DNA of 64,000 nt, taken from contig NZ_WPNZ01000016.1 of NCBI RefSeq assembly GCF_009755605.1, positions 125,703 through 189,702 of the forward strand, in the 5' to 3' direction. Made by a program: the position numbers and the translations under genes. Of the stretch, positions 42,093 to 50,770 are shown piece after piece. The notes below the pieces were generated by a model. The model searched no databases, was not told where the DNA came from, and saw only the letters and a program-made list of their open reading frames with translations. How positions within the stretch are numbered: position 1 is the stretch's first letter; each line of letters opens with the position of its first letter. Origin of the DNA: Streptomyces typhae (GTDB lineage: Bacteria > Actinomycetota > Actinomycetes > Streptomycetales > Streptomycetaceae).

Positions 42093-42424
42093 GCGGGCGC
42101 CGCCTTCCCCCGGGGGTGGTGCCCACGCACAGTAGTCAATCGGCGGCGCGGACGCGAGAGCCCGTTCGGGTCCTTGTCGATCGTGCGTGCATGTGATCCC
42201 CGGCGGGCCGATGGCCCGTACGGGTGCGGCGTATACGGGTGAGGTGTACGGACGCTTGTGGGCCTCGTGCGCCCATGTGGGGGAACCGGCGGCGTGGCGG
42301 CTTGCCCGAGCCGGGGCCGTGCGGGTGCTCTGGCCCGTGCCCGCTGTCAATCGCCCGACGTCACCGCCGACGCTCCCTACACCACCGTCCGTGACCGGCG
42401 GCCGTCGCTGCCCCCGGAGGTCCC

Positions 42425-42826
42425 ATGCGCCCGATCACTGTCACCGCGGCCACCCTGCTCGCGCTCGCCGCGGCCGTCGCGCCGGCCGCGGCGGCTCCCG
42501 GCACCGGGGCCCCGGAGCGGCGGGGCGGCCTCCTCCTCACCGTCTCCGGCGACGCGAACACCTGGATCCGAGGCCTCGTGCTGCGGTGCGCGCCCGAGCC
42601 GTCGGGGCATCACCCGCACGCGGCGCGCGCCTGCGCCGAGCTGGACGCGGCAGGCGGTGACTTCGACTCCCTGCCGGTCGCACGGGACCAGCTCTGCACC
42701 AAGGAGTACGCGCCCGTCACCGTCACCGCCGAAGGGGAGCACCGCGGCAGGCCCGTGGGGTGGCGCAAGACCTACGGCAACGCGTGCGAGCTGGGCGCGA
42801 GCACGGGGCACGTCTTCCGCTTCTGA
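42425..42826 (+). CDS. SSI-family secreted serine protease inhibitor, predicted P1 Lys
   Basis: The 133-residue protein has a signal peptide (MRPITVTAATLLALAAAVAPAAA). The mature part has four cysteines (C55, C70, C91, C121) in subtilisin-inhibitor spacing, LLLTVSGD near the start and the C-terminal ACELGASTGHVFRF. The reactive loop reads CTKEYAPV, aligned to CPMVYDPV in SSI, so P1 is K93, pointing to trypsin-like targets. GGAGGT lies 6 nt before the ATG. The gap 42093-42424 holds no other gene. Confidence 0.9.
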   Translation: MRPITVTAATLLALAAAVAPAAAAPGTGAPERRGGLLLTVSGDANTWIRGLVLRCAPEPSGHHPHAARACAELDAAGGDFDSLPVARDQLCTKEYAPVTVTAEGEHRGRPVGWRKTYGNACELGASTGHVFRF

Positions 42827-42952
42827 GCCCGTTCGCGGTTGCGGCTGGGGCTGCCGCTGCCACTGTCCCCGCCGCTCAACCACGCCCCTCCGGCGCGCGC
42901 CCCCTCCGGACGCCCGCGCGCGCCCGCTTCCGGACTCCCGCGCGCGCCCACC

Positions 42953-43111
42953 TCAGGACGCCCGCGCGAACACCATCGCCACCGTGAGCAGCCCGAGCAC
43001 CACCCAGCCGAACCACAGCCAGCCGTTGCTCCCGAGCACCACCGTGTAGGCGGTCACCATCACCAGACCCCCGATGGTGAACGCGCCCATCGTCTTCGTA
43101 GAACCAGGCAT
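42953..43111 (-). CDS. 52-residue two-helix membrane protein
   Basis: ATG 43111 lies behind GAGGAGGCA. The product, MPGSTKTMGAFTIGGLVMVT... then GWLWFGWVVLGLLTVAMVFA and RAS, has two hydrophobic helices and a basic start. It is too short for most gene finders but has a perfect ribosome binding site and a stop after a natural end. It lies 95 bp downstream of the CtaG-like gene on the same strand. Its function is unknown. Confidence 0.75.
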   Translation of the reverse strand: MPGSTKTMGAFTIGGLVMVTAYTVVLGSNGWLWFGWVVLGLLTVAMVFARAS

Positions 43112-43205
43112 CGCCCTGCCTCCTCAAACGCAGGTCGGGCGTCCGGTTCCCGGAGCGCCGTGACCGTGGCCTGAGGCCATCCTCACCCGCGATGCGGCTC
43201 TGCCG

Positions 43206-44165
43206 CTAGCGTCCGCGTGCCGCCAGTGAGGCCAGATAGGCGTTGTACTCCTCCAGCTCCTTGTCTCCGTCCCGGTCCGCCGCACGGTCCTTGCGACGGC
43301 CTTCGCGCTGGTCGGAGCGGTACCACTGGAAGAGCAGAGCGAGCAGGACGAGCACCGAGGGGATCTCGCTGAACGCCCAGGCGATGCCGCCCGCGGCGTT
43401 CTGGTCCGCCAGCGCCTCGACACCGAGGGACGCCGGGGGATTCTTGTACGTTCCCACCATCGGCTCGGACGCCATCATCAGGGCGATGCCGAAGAACGCG
43501 TGGAACGGCATGCCCGCGAACAGCTCCAGCATCCGCATCAGATAGCCGGGGCGGTGCGGCCCCGGGTCCACACCCATGATCGGCCAGAAGAAGACCAGGC
43601 CGACGGCGAGGAAGTGGACCATCATGCCGATGTGGCCGACCTTGGAGCCCATCAGGGTGTCGAACAGCGGGGTGAAGTAGAGCGCGTAGAGGCTCGCGAT
43701 GAACAGCGGAATGGTGAACGCCGGATGCGTGATGATCCGTACGTACCGGCTGTGCAGCAGGGCGAGGAGCAGCTCGCGCGGGCCCTTGCGGCCGCGGCCC
43801 GCCACCGGCAGCGCCCTGAGCGCGAGCGTGATCGGCGCGCCCATGAGCAGCAGGATCGGCGACAGCATGCTGATCACCATGTGCTGCACCATGTGCACGC
43901 TGAACAGGACCATGCCGTAATCGTTGAGCTTGGTGCACATCACGAGCAGCACGGTCAGGACGCCGATGACGAAGGACACCGTGCGGCCCACCGGCCACTT
44001 GTCGCCGCGCCGCACCAGGCGCACGACCCCCCACCCGTACAGGGCGAGGGCCACCAGGCAGCCGATGAGGAAGAAGGGGTCGGCCGAGGGTTCGAGCCCG
44101 CGCCCCAGCGTGAACGGCGGCAGATCCATGTTCATGCCATGCATGCCGTGCCCGCTGTGATCCAT
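43206..44165 (-). CDS. Cytochrome c oxidase assembly protein (CtaG/caa3 type)
   Basis: The 319-residue protein from ATG 44165 (MDHSGHGMHGMNMDLPPF) has six to seven membrane helices and the CtaG_caa3 motifs WPVGRTVSFVIGVL, MVQHMVISMLSPILLLMGAP, GLVFFWPIMGVDPGPHRPG and FHAFFGIALM. The His/Met-rich N-terminus is a probable copper-binding region. It may help copper insertion into oxidase. An upstream ATG (44210) adds 15 residues without support. The C-terminal DGDKELEEYNAYLASL is soluble. Confidence 0.88.
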   Translation of the reverse strand: MDHSGHGMHGMNMDLPPFTLGRGLEPSADPFFLIGCLVALALYGWGVVRLVRRGDKWPVGRTVSFVIGVLTVLLVMCTKLNDYGMVLFSVHMVQHMVISMLSPILLLMGAPITLALRALPVAGRGRKGPRELLLALLHSRYVRIITHPAFTIPLFIASLYALYFTPLFDTLMGSKVGHIGMMVHFLAVGLVFFWPIMGVDPGPHRPGYLMRMLELFAGMPFHAFFGIALMMASEPMVGTYKNPPASLGVEALADQNAAGGIAWAFSEIPSVLVLLALLFQWYRSDQREGRRKDRAADRDGDKELEEYNAYLASLAARGR

Positions 44166-44217
44166 CCGCTGGCTCCTGTTTCGTGCCGATTGTGCGCTGT
44201 GTGTCGGCACCAGCGTA

Positions 44218-44255
44218 GAACCGCCCCCGGCCGCGTCGGCGACCGGGGGCGGTTC
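44218..44255 (-). terminator. Hairpin terminator of pfkA
   Basis: GAACCGCCCCCGG pairs perfectly with CCGGGGGCGGTTC around a 12-nt loop, about 22 nt downstream of the pfkA stop on the reverse strand. There is no T-run. Confidence 0.88.
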
Positions 44256-44277
44256 CAGGGCTTCGGTGGGGCGGGCG

Positions 44278-45303
44278 TCAGAGCACGCACTCCGCTTCCG
44301 CGTACCGCTCGTCGGGCACCGTCTTCAGCGTCTCGACGGCCTCGGCGAGCGGCACCATCGCGATGTCCGTGCCGCGCAGCGCGGTCATGTTGCCGAACTC
44401 GCCGCGGTGCACGGCCTCCACGGCGTGCCAGCCGAAGCGGGTGGCGAGCACCCGGTCGTACGCCGTCGGCGTGCCCCCGCGCTGGACGTGGCCGAGGATC
44501 ACCGGGCGGGCCTCCTTGCCGAGGCGCTGCTCCAGTTCGAGGGAGAGCTGGCGGGCGATGCCCGCGAACCGCTCGTGGCCGTAGACGTCCTTGGCGCCCT
44601 CGTCGAACTTCATGGTGCCCTCGCGCGGCTTGGCGCCCTCGGCGGCCACGACGATCGCGAACTTCTTGCCCGCCTCGAAGCGCTCGCCGACCTTCGCCGC
44701 CAACTCCTCGATGTCGAAGGGCCGCTCCGGTACGACGATGGCGTGGGCGCCTGCCGCCATGCCGGAGTGCAGCGCGATCCAGCCGGTGTGCCGGCCCATG
44801 ACCTCGACGATCAGGACGCGCTGGTGGGACTCGGCGGTGGTCTTGAGGCGGTCGAGGGCCTCGGTGGCGACACCGACCGCCGTGTCGAAGCCGAACGTCA
44901 CATCGGTGACGGCGATGTCGTTGTCGATGGTCTTCGGCACGCCGACGATGGGCAGGCCCGCGTCCGAGAGGAGCCGGGCGGCCTTGAGCGTGCCCTCGCC
45001 GCCGATCGGGATGATCGCGTCGAGGCCGAGGTCGACGACATGGCCCTTGGCGCGCTCGACGCCGTCACGAAGGTGGGCGGGCTGCACCCGCGAGGAGCCG
45101 AGGATCGTGCCGCCGCGCGCCAGAATGCCGCCGACCGCGTCCAGGTCCAGCTTGCGGTAGTCGCACTCCAGCAGGCCCTTCCAGCCGTCGTGGAAGCCGA
45201 TGACCTCGTCGCCGTGGTCGACGACGGCGCGGTGGACGACCGAGCGGATGACGGCATTCAGGCCGGGGCAGTCGCCGCCGGAGGTCAGGACACCAATGCG
45301 CAT
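44278..45303 (-). CDS. pfkA: 6-phosphofructokinase
   Basis: The 341-residue enzyme has IGVLTSGGDCPGLNAVIR, IIPIGGEGTLKAA, VGVPKTIDNDI, MGRHTGWIALHSG and LGHVQRGGTPTAYDR. In the phosphodonor site the residue after Glu is Gly (GGEGT) and the later one is Lys (PKTIDND), the pattern of actinobacterial ATP-dependent enzymes rather than PPi-dependent ones. It commits fructose-6-phosphate to glycolysis. Streptomycetes often have several pfkA copies, so this may be one of them. Confidence 0.93.
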   Translation of the reverse strand: MRIGVLTSGGDCPGLNAVIRSVVHRAVVDHGDEVIGFHDGWKGLLECDYRKLDLDAVGGILARGGTILGSSRVQPAHLRDGVERAKGHVVDLGLDAIIPIGGEGTLKAARLLSDAGLPIVGVPKTIDNDIAVTDVTFGFDTAVGVATEALDRLKTTAESHQRVLIVEVMGRHTGWIALHSGMAAGAHAIVVPERPFDIEELAAKVGERFEAGKKFAIVVAAEGAKPREGTMKFDEGAKDVYGHERFAGIARQLSLELEQRLGKEARPVILGHVQRGGTPTAYDRVLATRFGWHAVEAVHRGEFGNMTALRGTDIAMVPLAEAVETLKTVPDERYAEAECVL

Positions 45304-45479
45304 AGCGCGGAATACCTTTGCTACGTGGGCCGGTGACCGGACCACGTCGTCCGGCTGGATCTCGCCCACCCTACCGGCGGGAGCCCCACAGCCACAGGCC
45401 CGCCCGCCAGGTGGACAGAGCATCGCTGGAGCCGACCGCCGGACGGCGTGCACTCCCTTCGGTCCCGCAGCCACCCGCC

Positions 45480-45620
45480 GGACGGTGCACGAGCTTCCAG
45501 CCCGTCCGGCGGACGGTGCACGAGCATTCCAGCCGGTCCGGCGTTCGGACGGGGGATCCCAGCCGGTCCGGCGTTCGGACGGGAGATTCCAGCCCGTCCG
45601 GCGTTTGAGGACGAGCGCGC
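45480..45620. repeat. Four copies of the CAGCCCGTCCGGCG interspersed element
   Basis: CAGCCCGTCCGGCG or CAGCCGGTCCGGCG starts near 45497, 45532, 45567 and 45592, most followed by GGACG dyads; the last continues TTTGAGGACGAG. This is a common streptomycete palindromic intergenic element. The units form hairpins. The rest of the 45304-45684 gap, upstream of pfkA and downstream of gatD, has no gene. Confidence 0.8.
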
Positions 45621-45684
45621 AGCGCGACAAACGGCAAGCCGCCCGCCCCGCACAACCAAGGGACCGCCCACCCCGCCGGAGGCG

Positions 45685-46422
45685 CTACGCGGGCTGCTGC
45701 TGGGCGGCGGAGATCCGCTCCCCGCGCAGAGCCTCGTACCAGCGGTCGTCCGTGGGCGGCAGCGCGTTCACGTCGAGGGCCAGCTTCAGGAGCAGGTCCG
45801 CGACGAGCGGGTTGCGGGCGAGCACGGGACCGTGCATGTACGTCCCGAAGACCGTGCCGTTGTACGCGCCTTCCGTGCCGTCGCCGGTGCCGTTGCCCTT
45901 GCCGAGACGGACCCGGGCGAAGGGGCGCGAGCCGGGGCCGACATGCGTGATGCCCTGGTGGTTCTCGAAGCCGGTGAGCTCGGGCAGGCCGAGCTGCGGG
46001 TCGATGTCCCCGAGGACGTCGCCCACGCAGCGCTCGCCCTCGCCGCGCGTGGACACCACGTCGAGCAGGCCGAGGCCGGGCTCGCGCTGGCCGAGGTCGT
46101 TGATGAACTCGTTGCCGAGGATCTGGTAGCCCGCGCACACCGAGAAGACGATGGCGCCGTTGCCCACGGCCCGCTGGAGGCCGCCGTCGCGGCGCAGCCG
46201 CTCGGAGGCCAGACGCTGCGGACGGTCCTCGCCGCCGCCGATGAGATAGATGTCACCGGAGGTCGGCACGGGCTGGTCGCTGCGGACGTCGTACCGCTCG
46301 ACCTGCAAACCGCGCTGGCGGGCGCGCCGCTCCACCACGAGGGCGTTGCCCTGGTCGCCGTACGTGCTCAGCAGGTCGGGGTAGACCCACACCAGCCGCA
46401 GGCTGTTGTCGCTCATGCTCAT
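45685..46422 (-). CDS. gatD: Lipid II glutaminyl amidotransferase subunit GatD
   Basis: The 245-residue class I glutamine amidotransferase has VYPDLLSTYGDQGNALVVERRARQRG at the start, nucleophile Cys in VFSVCAGYQILG and the catalytic His in FGTYMHGPVLARNP. With MurT it amidates the D-Glu of lipid II, releasing ammonia from glutamine. It lies 158 bp downstream of murT, with a repeat block between them. The C-terminus (GERISAAQQQPA) is normal. Confidence 0.92.
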   Translation of the reverse strand: MSMSDNSLRLVWVYPDLLSTYGDQGNALVVERRARQRGLQVERYDVRSDQPVPTSGDIYLIGGGEDRPQRLASERLRRDGGLQRAVGNGAIVFSVCAGYQILGNEFINDLGQREPGLGLLDVVSTRGEGERCVGDVLGDIDPQLGLPELTGFENHQGITHVGPGSRPFARVRLGKGNGTGDGTEGAYNGTVFGTYMHGPVLARNPLVADLLLKLALDVNALPPTDDRWYEALRGERISAAQQQPA

Positions 46423-46429
46423 TGGTCCC

Positions 46430-46575
46430 TACGAAGGTCTCGAAGTGCCGGACGAAGGTCTCGGAGTGGCGGACGAAGATCTCGGAGTGCCGGATGACGT
46501 GCTCGGAGTACCGGGAGGTCCGCGGTGCTCCGCGGTGGCATTCCGCGGTGCTCCGTGGTGCTCCGAGGTGTTCCG
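46430..46575. repeat. 21-bp and CGCGGTGCTC repeats between murT and gatD
   Basis: Four imperfect 21-bp units GAAGGTCTCGGAGTGCCGGAC (46435-46515) are followed by a run of CGCGGTGCTCCGCGGTG-like units (46520-46575). They separate the two cotranscribed genes. No gene is supported here. Confidence 0.7.
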
Positions 46576-46580
46576 TGGCG

Positions 46581-47828
46581 TCAGTTGCCGACGCGGCGGC
46601 GCAGGTCCTGGAACGCGGTGTAGTTCGCGATCGCCTCGATGCGGCCGGGCGGAGCGAGCTGCACGGCCTCGTCGAGGGTCTCGCACACCCGGAAGTCGAG
46701 GCCCGCGACCTCCAGGCGGACCGCGAGGTCCAGCTTGCGGTCGCCGAGGACGAAGATCGGGTGCCCGGCGAGCCGGGTGTAGTCCACGTCCCACAGCCAG
46801 GAGGTGTCCGTGCCGTCCGCGCCGCGGGCGTTCACCGACAGGAGCACCGGGGCCGGCGGCGGGTCGATCAGCGAAAACGTTTCGAGCCAGCCCGCCGGGT
46901 TCTTCGCGAGGAGCAGCCGCAGATCGCGGCCCTGGAACTGCACGACGTCGTAGCGGCCCGCGACCGCCTGCACCTGGTACATCCGCTCCAGGGCGACCTG
47001 CGGGGGCACCCCGAAGACGGCGGCGACGGCGGCGGACGAGGCGGCGTTCGCCTTGTTCGCGCGGCCGGGGAGCTGGAGGTGGATCGGCCAGGCCGAGCCG
47101 TGCGGATCGAGTACGTAGTCCCCGGAGAGTGCCCAGCTCGGCTGGGGGCGGCGGAAGCCGCACTCGCCGCAGTACCAGTCGTCGCCGGGGCGCTGCATGA
47201 CGCCGCCGCAGGCCGGGCAGGACCAGGCGTCGTCCTTCCACGCCTGGCCCGCGGCGACCCACACCACGTTCGGCGAGGAGGAGGCGGCCCAGACGACCAG
47301 CGGGTCGTCGGCGTTCGCGATGATGACAGCCTTGGAACCGGCGAGGCCCTCACGCCACTTCTCGGCGAGCATGCGGGTCTCACCGGCGCGGTCGAGCTGG
47401 TCGCGGGAGAGGTTCAGGAGCGCGATCGCCTTCGGCGAGACGTCACGGGCGACACCCGCGAGGTACTTCTCGTCGACCTCGATCACGCCGAACCGGGCGT
47501 CGGAGCCGCCGGCGAGCGCGGAGGTGATCCCGGCGGGCATGTTCGCGCCGAGGGCGTTGGAGACGACCGGGCCGCTGGCCCGCAGCGCCTCGGCGATCAA
47601 CCGCGTCGTGGTCGTCTTGCCGTTCGTGGCCGAGACGAGCACCACGTCCAGGTGCGTGGCCAGGCGTCCCAGGAGCTCCGGGTCGAGCCTGAGGGCCACC
47701 TTGCCGCCGATCACCGAACCGCTGCCGCGGCCTGCCACGCGCGACACCGCCGCGGCCGCCTTGCCCGCCGTCACGGCCAGCTTGGCCCGAGGCGACAGCG
47801 GGTCTCCACTGCCAGGGTGTCCTGCCAT
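46581..47828 (-). CDS. murT: Lipid II isoglutaminyl synthase subunit MurT
   Basis: The 415-residue Mur-ligase-like protein has P-loop SATNGKTTTTRLIAEAL, MPAGITSALAG, FGVIEVDEKYL, NLSRDQLDRAGE, a zinc ribbon (CPACG ... CGECG) between about residues 200 and 225, and VAGRYDVVQFQGRDLRLLLAKNPAGW. It activates D-Glu of lipid II by ATP for GatD. Its start ATG 47828 is divergent from def. An open frame further upstream belongs to the opposite strand's shadow. Confidence 0.93.
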   Translation of the reverse strand: MAGHPGSGDPLSPRAKLAVTAGKAAAAVSRVAGRGSGSVIGGKVALRLDPELLGRLATHLDVVLVSATNGKTTTTRLIAEALRASGPVVSNALGANMPAGITSALAGGSDARFGVIEVDEKYLAGVARDVSPKAIALLNLSRDQLDRAGETRMLAEKWREGLAGSKAVIIANADDPLVVWAASSSPNVVWVAAGQAWKDDAWSCPACGGVMQRPGDDWYCGECGFRRPQPSWALSGDYVLDPHGSAWPIHLQLPGRANKANAASSAAVAAVFGVPPQVALERMYQVQAVAGRYDVVQFQGRDLRLLLAKNPAGWLETFSLIDPPPAPVLLSVNARGADGTDTSWLWDVDYTRLAGHPIFVLGDRKLDLAVRLEVAGLDFRVCETLDEAVQLAPPGRIEAIANYTAFQDLRRRVGN

Positions 47829-47976
47829 CGTTCTGGATCCTCCTTGCGTACGGCACCGCGCCTGCCCGGCATCGTGTCGGGCCAGCCTATCGAGATCGAC
47901 TGACAAGCCCGAATCACACCTCCTGTGCACGGGCGCGAATGCCCCCTGGTGTCCTCTGGACCGTACTCTTGCCGCC

Positions 47977-48522
47977 ATGCGACACGGCTCGATCCCGGGC
48001 GCCTCAGGGCGCGTACGACCCCTGACCCTGCTCGGCGACCCCGGGTTGCACTCCGCCTGCGACGAGGTGACCGACTTCGGTCCGGGCCTCGCCGCGCTCG
48101 TGGAGGACATGTTCGCCACGATGTACGCGGCGAACGGCGTCGGCCTTGCGGCCAACCAGATCGGCGAGGGCCTCAGGGTGTTCGTGTACGACTGCCCGGA
48201 CGACGAGGACGTGCGCCACCTCGGGCACCTCGTGAACCCGCGCCTCGTCGACGTGGACGGCGTGAGCGTCCGCGGTCCCGAGGGGTGTCTCTCGCTGCCC
48301 GGTCTGGAGGCGGCGACCCCGCGCTTCGACCACGCGGTCCTCGAAGGAGTCACACTGCGCGGGGAGGCCGTGCGGGTGCACGGCACCGGGTTCTTCGCGC
48401 GCTGCCTCCAGCACGAGTACGACCACCTGGAGGGCGGCGTGTACACCGACCACGTCACCGGGTGGCGCCGGCGCAGGGTGCTGCGGCAGGCGGCGCGGGC
48501 GCCCTGGGCGGCGACCGCCTGA
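47977..48522 (+). CDS. def: Peptide deformylase
   Basis: The 181-residue metalloenzyme has motif 1 GVGLAANQIG, motif 2 EGCLSLPG with metal Cys, and motif 3 QHEYDHLEG with metal His. It removes the N-formyl group from new proteins. No ribosome binding site precedes ATG 47977 (GTACTCTTGCCGCC), so initiation could be leaderless or nearly so. It is divergent from murT. Confidence 0.94.
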   Translation: MRHGSIPGASGRVRPLTLLGDPGLHSACDEVTDFGPGLAALVEDMFATMYAANGVGLAANQIGEGLRVFVYDCPDDEDVRHLGHLVNPRLVDVDGVSVRGPEGCLSLPGLEAATPRFDHAVLEGVTLRGEAVRVHGTGFFARCLQHEYDHLEGGVYTDHVTGWRRRRVLRQAARAPWAATA

Positions 48523-48565
48523 GCTTCGCGCGGCTGCCACGGCGTCGGGCGGCGCCGGTGCCGGT

Positions 48566-49222
48566 TCAGAAGCCGGGCCCGCCCACGCGGTTGCCCGCCG
48601 CCGCGAGCCTCCCCCAGAGCAGGTCGGCGAGGCTCTGCACCAATTCGGCGCGGGAGCAGGGCCGTTCGCCGAGCCACCAGTCCCCGGCCGCGTGCATCAT
48701 GCCGACGATGCCGTGCCCCCACACGCGCGCGAGCTGGGTGCTCTGCGGGCCGAGGTCGACCCGCTCCTCGATCACCTCGGCCAGCTCCTCGCCGAGCCTG
48801 CGCAGGAGCGGCGCGGAGTGCAGGCCGACGTCGAAGCCGCTCTCGCCGCTCTGCTCGCCGGGCTGGGCGGCCTCCGAAGGATGCATCAGGAAGCGGTAGA
48901 CCTGCGGACGGGCCTCGATGGCCGCGAGGTAGGTGTCGAGCGTCGCCTCCACCCGCTCCCTGCGCTCCGCGGGGGCGTCCAGGGCGTCCCGCAGCGAGGC
49001 GAGCAGCGCGTCGGTGTGCCGCTTGGCCAGGGCCGCGTACAGGCCGCCCTTGTCGCCGAAGTGCCGGTACAGAATGGGCTTGGTGATGCCCGCCTCGGCG
49101 GCGATGGCGTTCATCGAGGCTCCGGGTCCCTCACGGAGGACGACGCGGTCGGCCGCCTCGAGAAGTTCGCGCCGCCGTTGCTCGGCGGACCGTTGCTGAT
49201 CGGTCCGCTGCGTGGTCTCCAT
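48566..49222 (-). CDS. TetR-family regulator, probable controller of the divergent acyl-CoA dehydrogenase
   Basis: The 218-residue protein has the HTH QRRRELLEAADRVVLREGPGASMNAIAAEAGITKPILYRHFGDKGGLYAAL and a ligand domain with ESGFDVGLHSAPLLRRL. From ATG 49222 it is divergent from the dehydrogenase gene at 49388. Two 15-bp sites between them, 23 bp apart, are its likely operators. Regulators of this context often sense acyl-CoA. Confidence 0.88.
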   Translation of the reverse strand: METTQRTDQQRSAEQRRRELLEAADRVVLREGPGASMNAIAAEAGITKPILYRHFGDKGGLYAALAKRHTDALLASLRDALDAPAERRERVEATLDTYLAAIEARPQVYRFLMHPSEAAQPGEQSGESGFDVGLHSAPLLRRLGEELAEVIEERVDLGPQSTQLARVWGHGIVGMMHAAGDWWLGERPCSRAELVQSLADLLWGRLAAAGNRVGGPGF

Positions 49223-49319
49223 GAGGTGCTCTCTCCGCCCGTCCAGTTGCCTGACGCACGCGCAACGTAACACTCGCGCGCGGGTGCGCATCGAACGGGC
49301 TGCCGGGAGTTGACATCGG

Positions 49320-49357
49320 CTACCGGCCAGTAACAGACTCCGGTTACCGCAAGTAAC
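49320..49357. promoter_or_regulatory. Two TetR-type operators in the divergent gap
   Basis: CTACCGGCCAGTAAC (49320-49334) and GTTACCGCAAGTAAC (49343-49357; perfect GTTAC/GTAAC arms) are 23 bp apart. They lie 31-68 bp upstream of the acyl-CoA dehydrogenase ATG. The TTACC...AGTAA wording is also found in the mutA promoter. Confidence 0.65.
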
Positions 49358-49387
49358 GTAGCAGGGTTCCGCAGTCCTGGAGGAGTC

Positions 49388-50614
49388 ATGGCCGAGTTCA
49401 CCATGGAGCTCAACGACGAGCAGAAGGAGGTCCGGGACTGGCTCCACGGGTTCGCGGCCGACGTGATCCGCCCCGCGGCCGCCGAGTGGGACGAGCGCGA
49501 GGAGACGCCCTGGCCCGTCATCCAGGAGGCGGCGAAGGTGGGGATCTACTCCCTGGACTTCTACGCCCAGCAGTTCTTCGACCCGACCGGGCTCGGCATA
49601 CCGATGGCCATGGAGGAGCTCTTCTGGGGCGACGCGGGCATCGCCCTGTCCATCGTCGGCACCGGCCTCGCGGCGGTCGGCGTCCTCGCCAACGGCACCG
49701 AGGAGCAGATCGGCACCTGGATCCCGCAGATGTACGGCGACGTGAACGACGTGAAGGTCGCCGCCTTCTGCTCCTCCGAGCCGGACGCGGGCTCCGACGT
49801 GGCGTCCATGCGCACCCGCGCCGTGTACGACGAGGCCAAGGACGAGTGGGTCCTGAACGGCACCAAGACCTGGGCGACCAACGGCGGCATCGCGGCGGTC
49901 CACGTCGTCGTCGCGGTCGTCGACCCCGAACTCGGCTCCAAGGGCCACGCGTCCTTCATCGTGCCGCCGGGCACCCCGGGCCTGTCCCAGGGGCAGAAGT
50001 TCAAGAAGCACGGCATCCGCGCCTCGCACACCGCCGAGGTCGTCCTGGAGGACGTGCGCGTTCCCGGCTCCTGCCTCCTCGGCGGCAAGGACAAGCTGGA
50101 CGAGCGTCTGGCACGCGCGCGTGAGCGTGCGAAGAGCGGGGGCGAGCGCCTGAAGAACGCCGCCATGGCGACCTTCGAGGCCTCCCGTCCCGCGGTCGGC
50201 GCGATGGCGGTGGGTACGGCACGCGCGGCGTACGAAGAGGCCCTCGAATACGCCAGGACGCGTACGCAGTTCGGCCGACCGATCATCGACAACCAGGGTG
50301 TCGCCTTCCAGCTGGCCGACATGCGGACGCAGATCGACGCGGCCCGGCTGCTCGTGTGGCGTGCCTCCTGGATGGCTACCACGGGCAAGAAGTTCGAGTC
50401 GGCCGAGGGCTCGATGTCCAAGCTGTTCGCCAGCGAGACCGCCAAGAAGGTCACCGCCCAGGCGATCCAGATCCTCGGCGGCAACGGCTACATCCGTGAG
50501 TACCCGGTGGAACGCATGCACCGGGATGCCGCGATTTATACGATCTTCGAGGGTACGAGCGAGATCCAGCGCCTGGTCATCGCCCGCACGCTCTCGGGGC
50601 TGCCGATCCGCTGA
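49388..50614 (+). CDS. Acyl-CoA dehydrogenase
   Basis: The 408-residue flavoenzyme has KVAAFCSSEPDAGSDVASM, GTKTWATNGGIAAVHVVVAV, KKHGIRASHTAEVVLEDVRVPG and the C-terminal catalytic base in IFEGTSEIQRLVIARTL (Glu). It oxidises acyl-CoA to enoyl-CoA with transfer of electrons to ETF. Its own ATG follows GGAGG (49380). Substrate chain length is not predictable. A TetR regulator is divergent. Confidence 0.93.
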   Translation: MAEFTMELNDEQKEVRDWLHGFAADVIRPAAAEWDEREETPWPVIQEAAKVGIYSLDFYAQQFFDPTGLGIPMAMEELFWGDAGIALSIVGTGLAAVGVLANGTEEQIGTWIPQMYGDVNDVKVAAFCSSEPDAGSDVASMRTRAVYDEAKDEWVLNGTKTWATNGGIAAVHVVVAVVDPELGSKGHASFIVPPGTPGLSQGQKFKKHGIRASHTAEVVLEDVRVPGSCLLGGKDKLDERLARARERAKSGGERLKNAAMATFEASRPAVGAMAVGTARAAYEEALEYARTRTQFGRPIIDNQGVAFQLADMRTQIDAARLLVWRASWMATTGKKFESAEGSMSKLFASETAKKVTAQAIQILGGNGYIREYPVERMHRDAAIYTIFEGTSEIQRLVIARTLSGLPIR

Positions 50615-50770
50615 GGCGTGGGGTGCGGAGAGGTCGTGGGCCGCAGGGTGCGGAGGGACCGCCGGCCAAGGGGTGCGCGAGGTGCGGCCGGGGCGCGGGA
50701 GGCGCTCTGGTAGGCGCCATGGTCATGCCATTACCGTGGACGCCCGCGTTCCCTCTGCCGAGGAGTGCCG

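Noticed and set aside
42876..43127. An 83-codon reverse frame
   Set aside because: It overlaps the better supported 52-residue membrane protein in another frame and has no hydrophobic or domain pattern.
46581..48722. A longer start for murT (713 codons)
   Set aside because: The extra N-terminus is antisense to def and has no Mur features. MAGHPGSGDPLSPRAKL at 47828 is the natural start.
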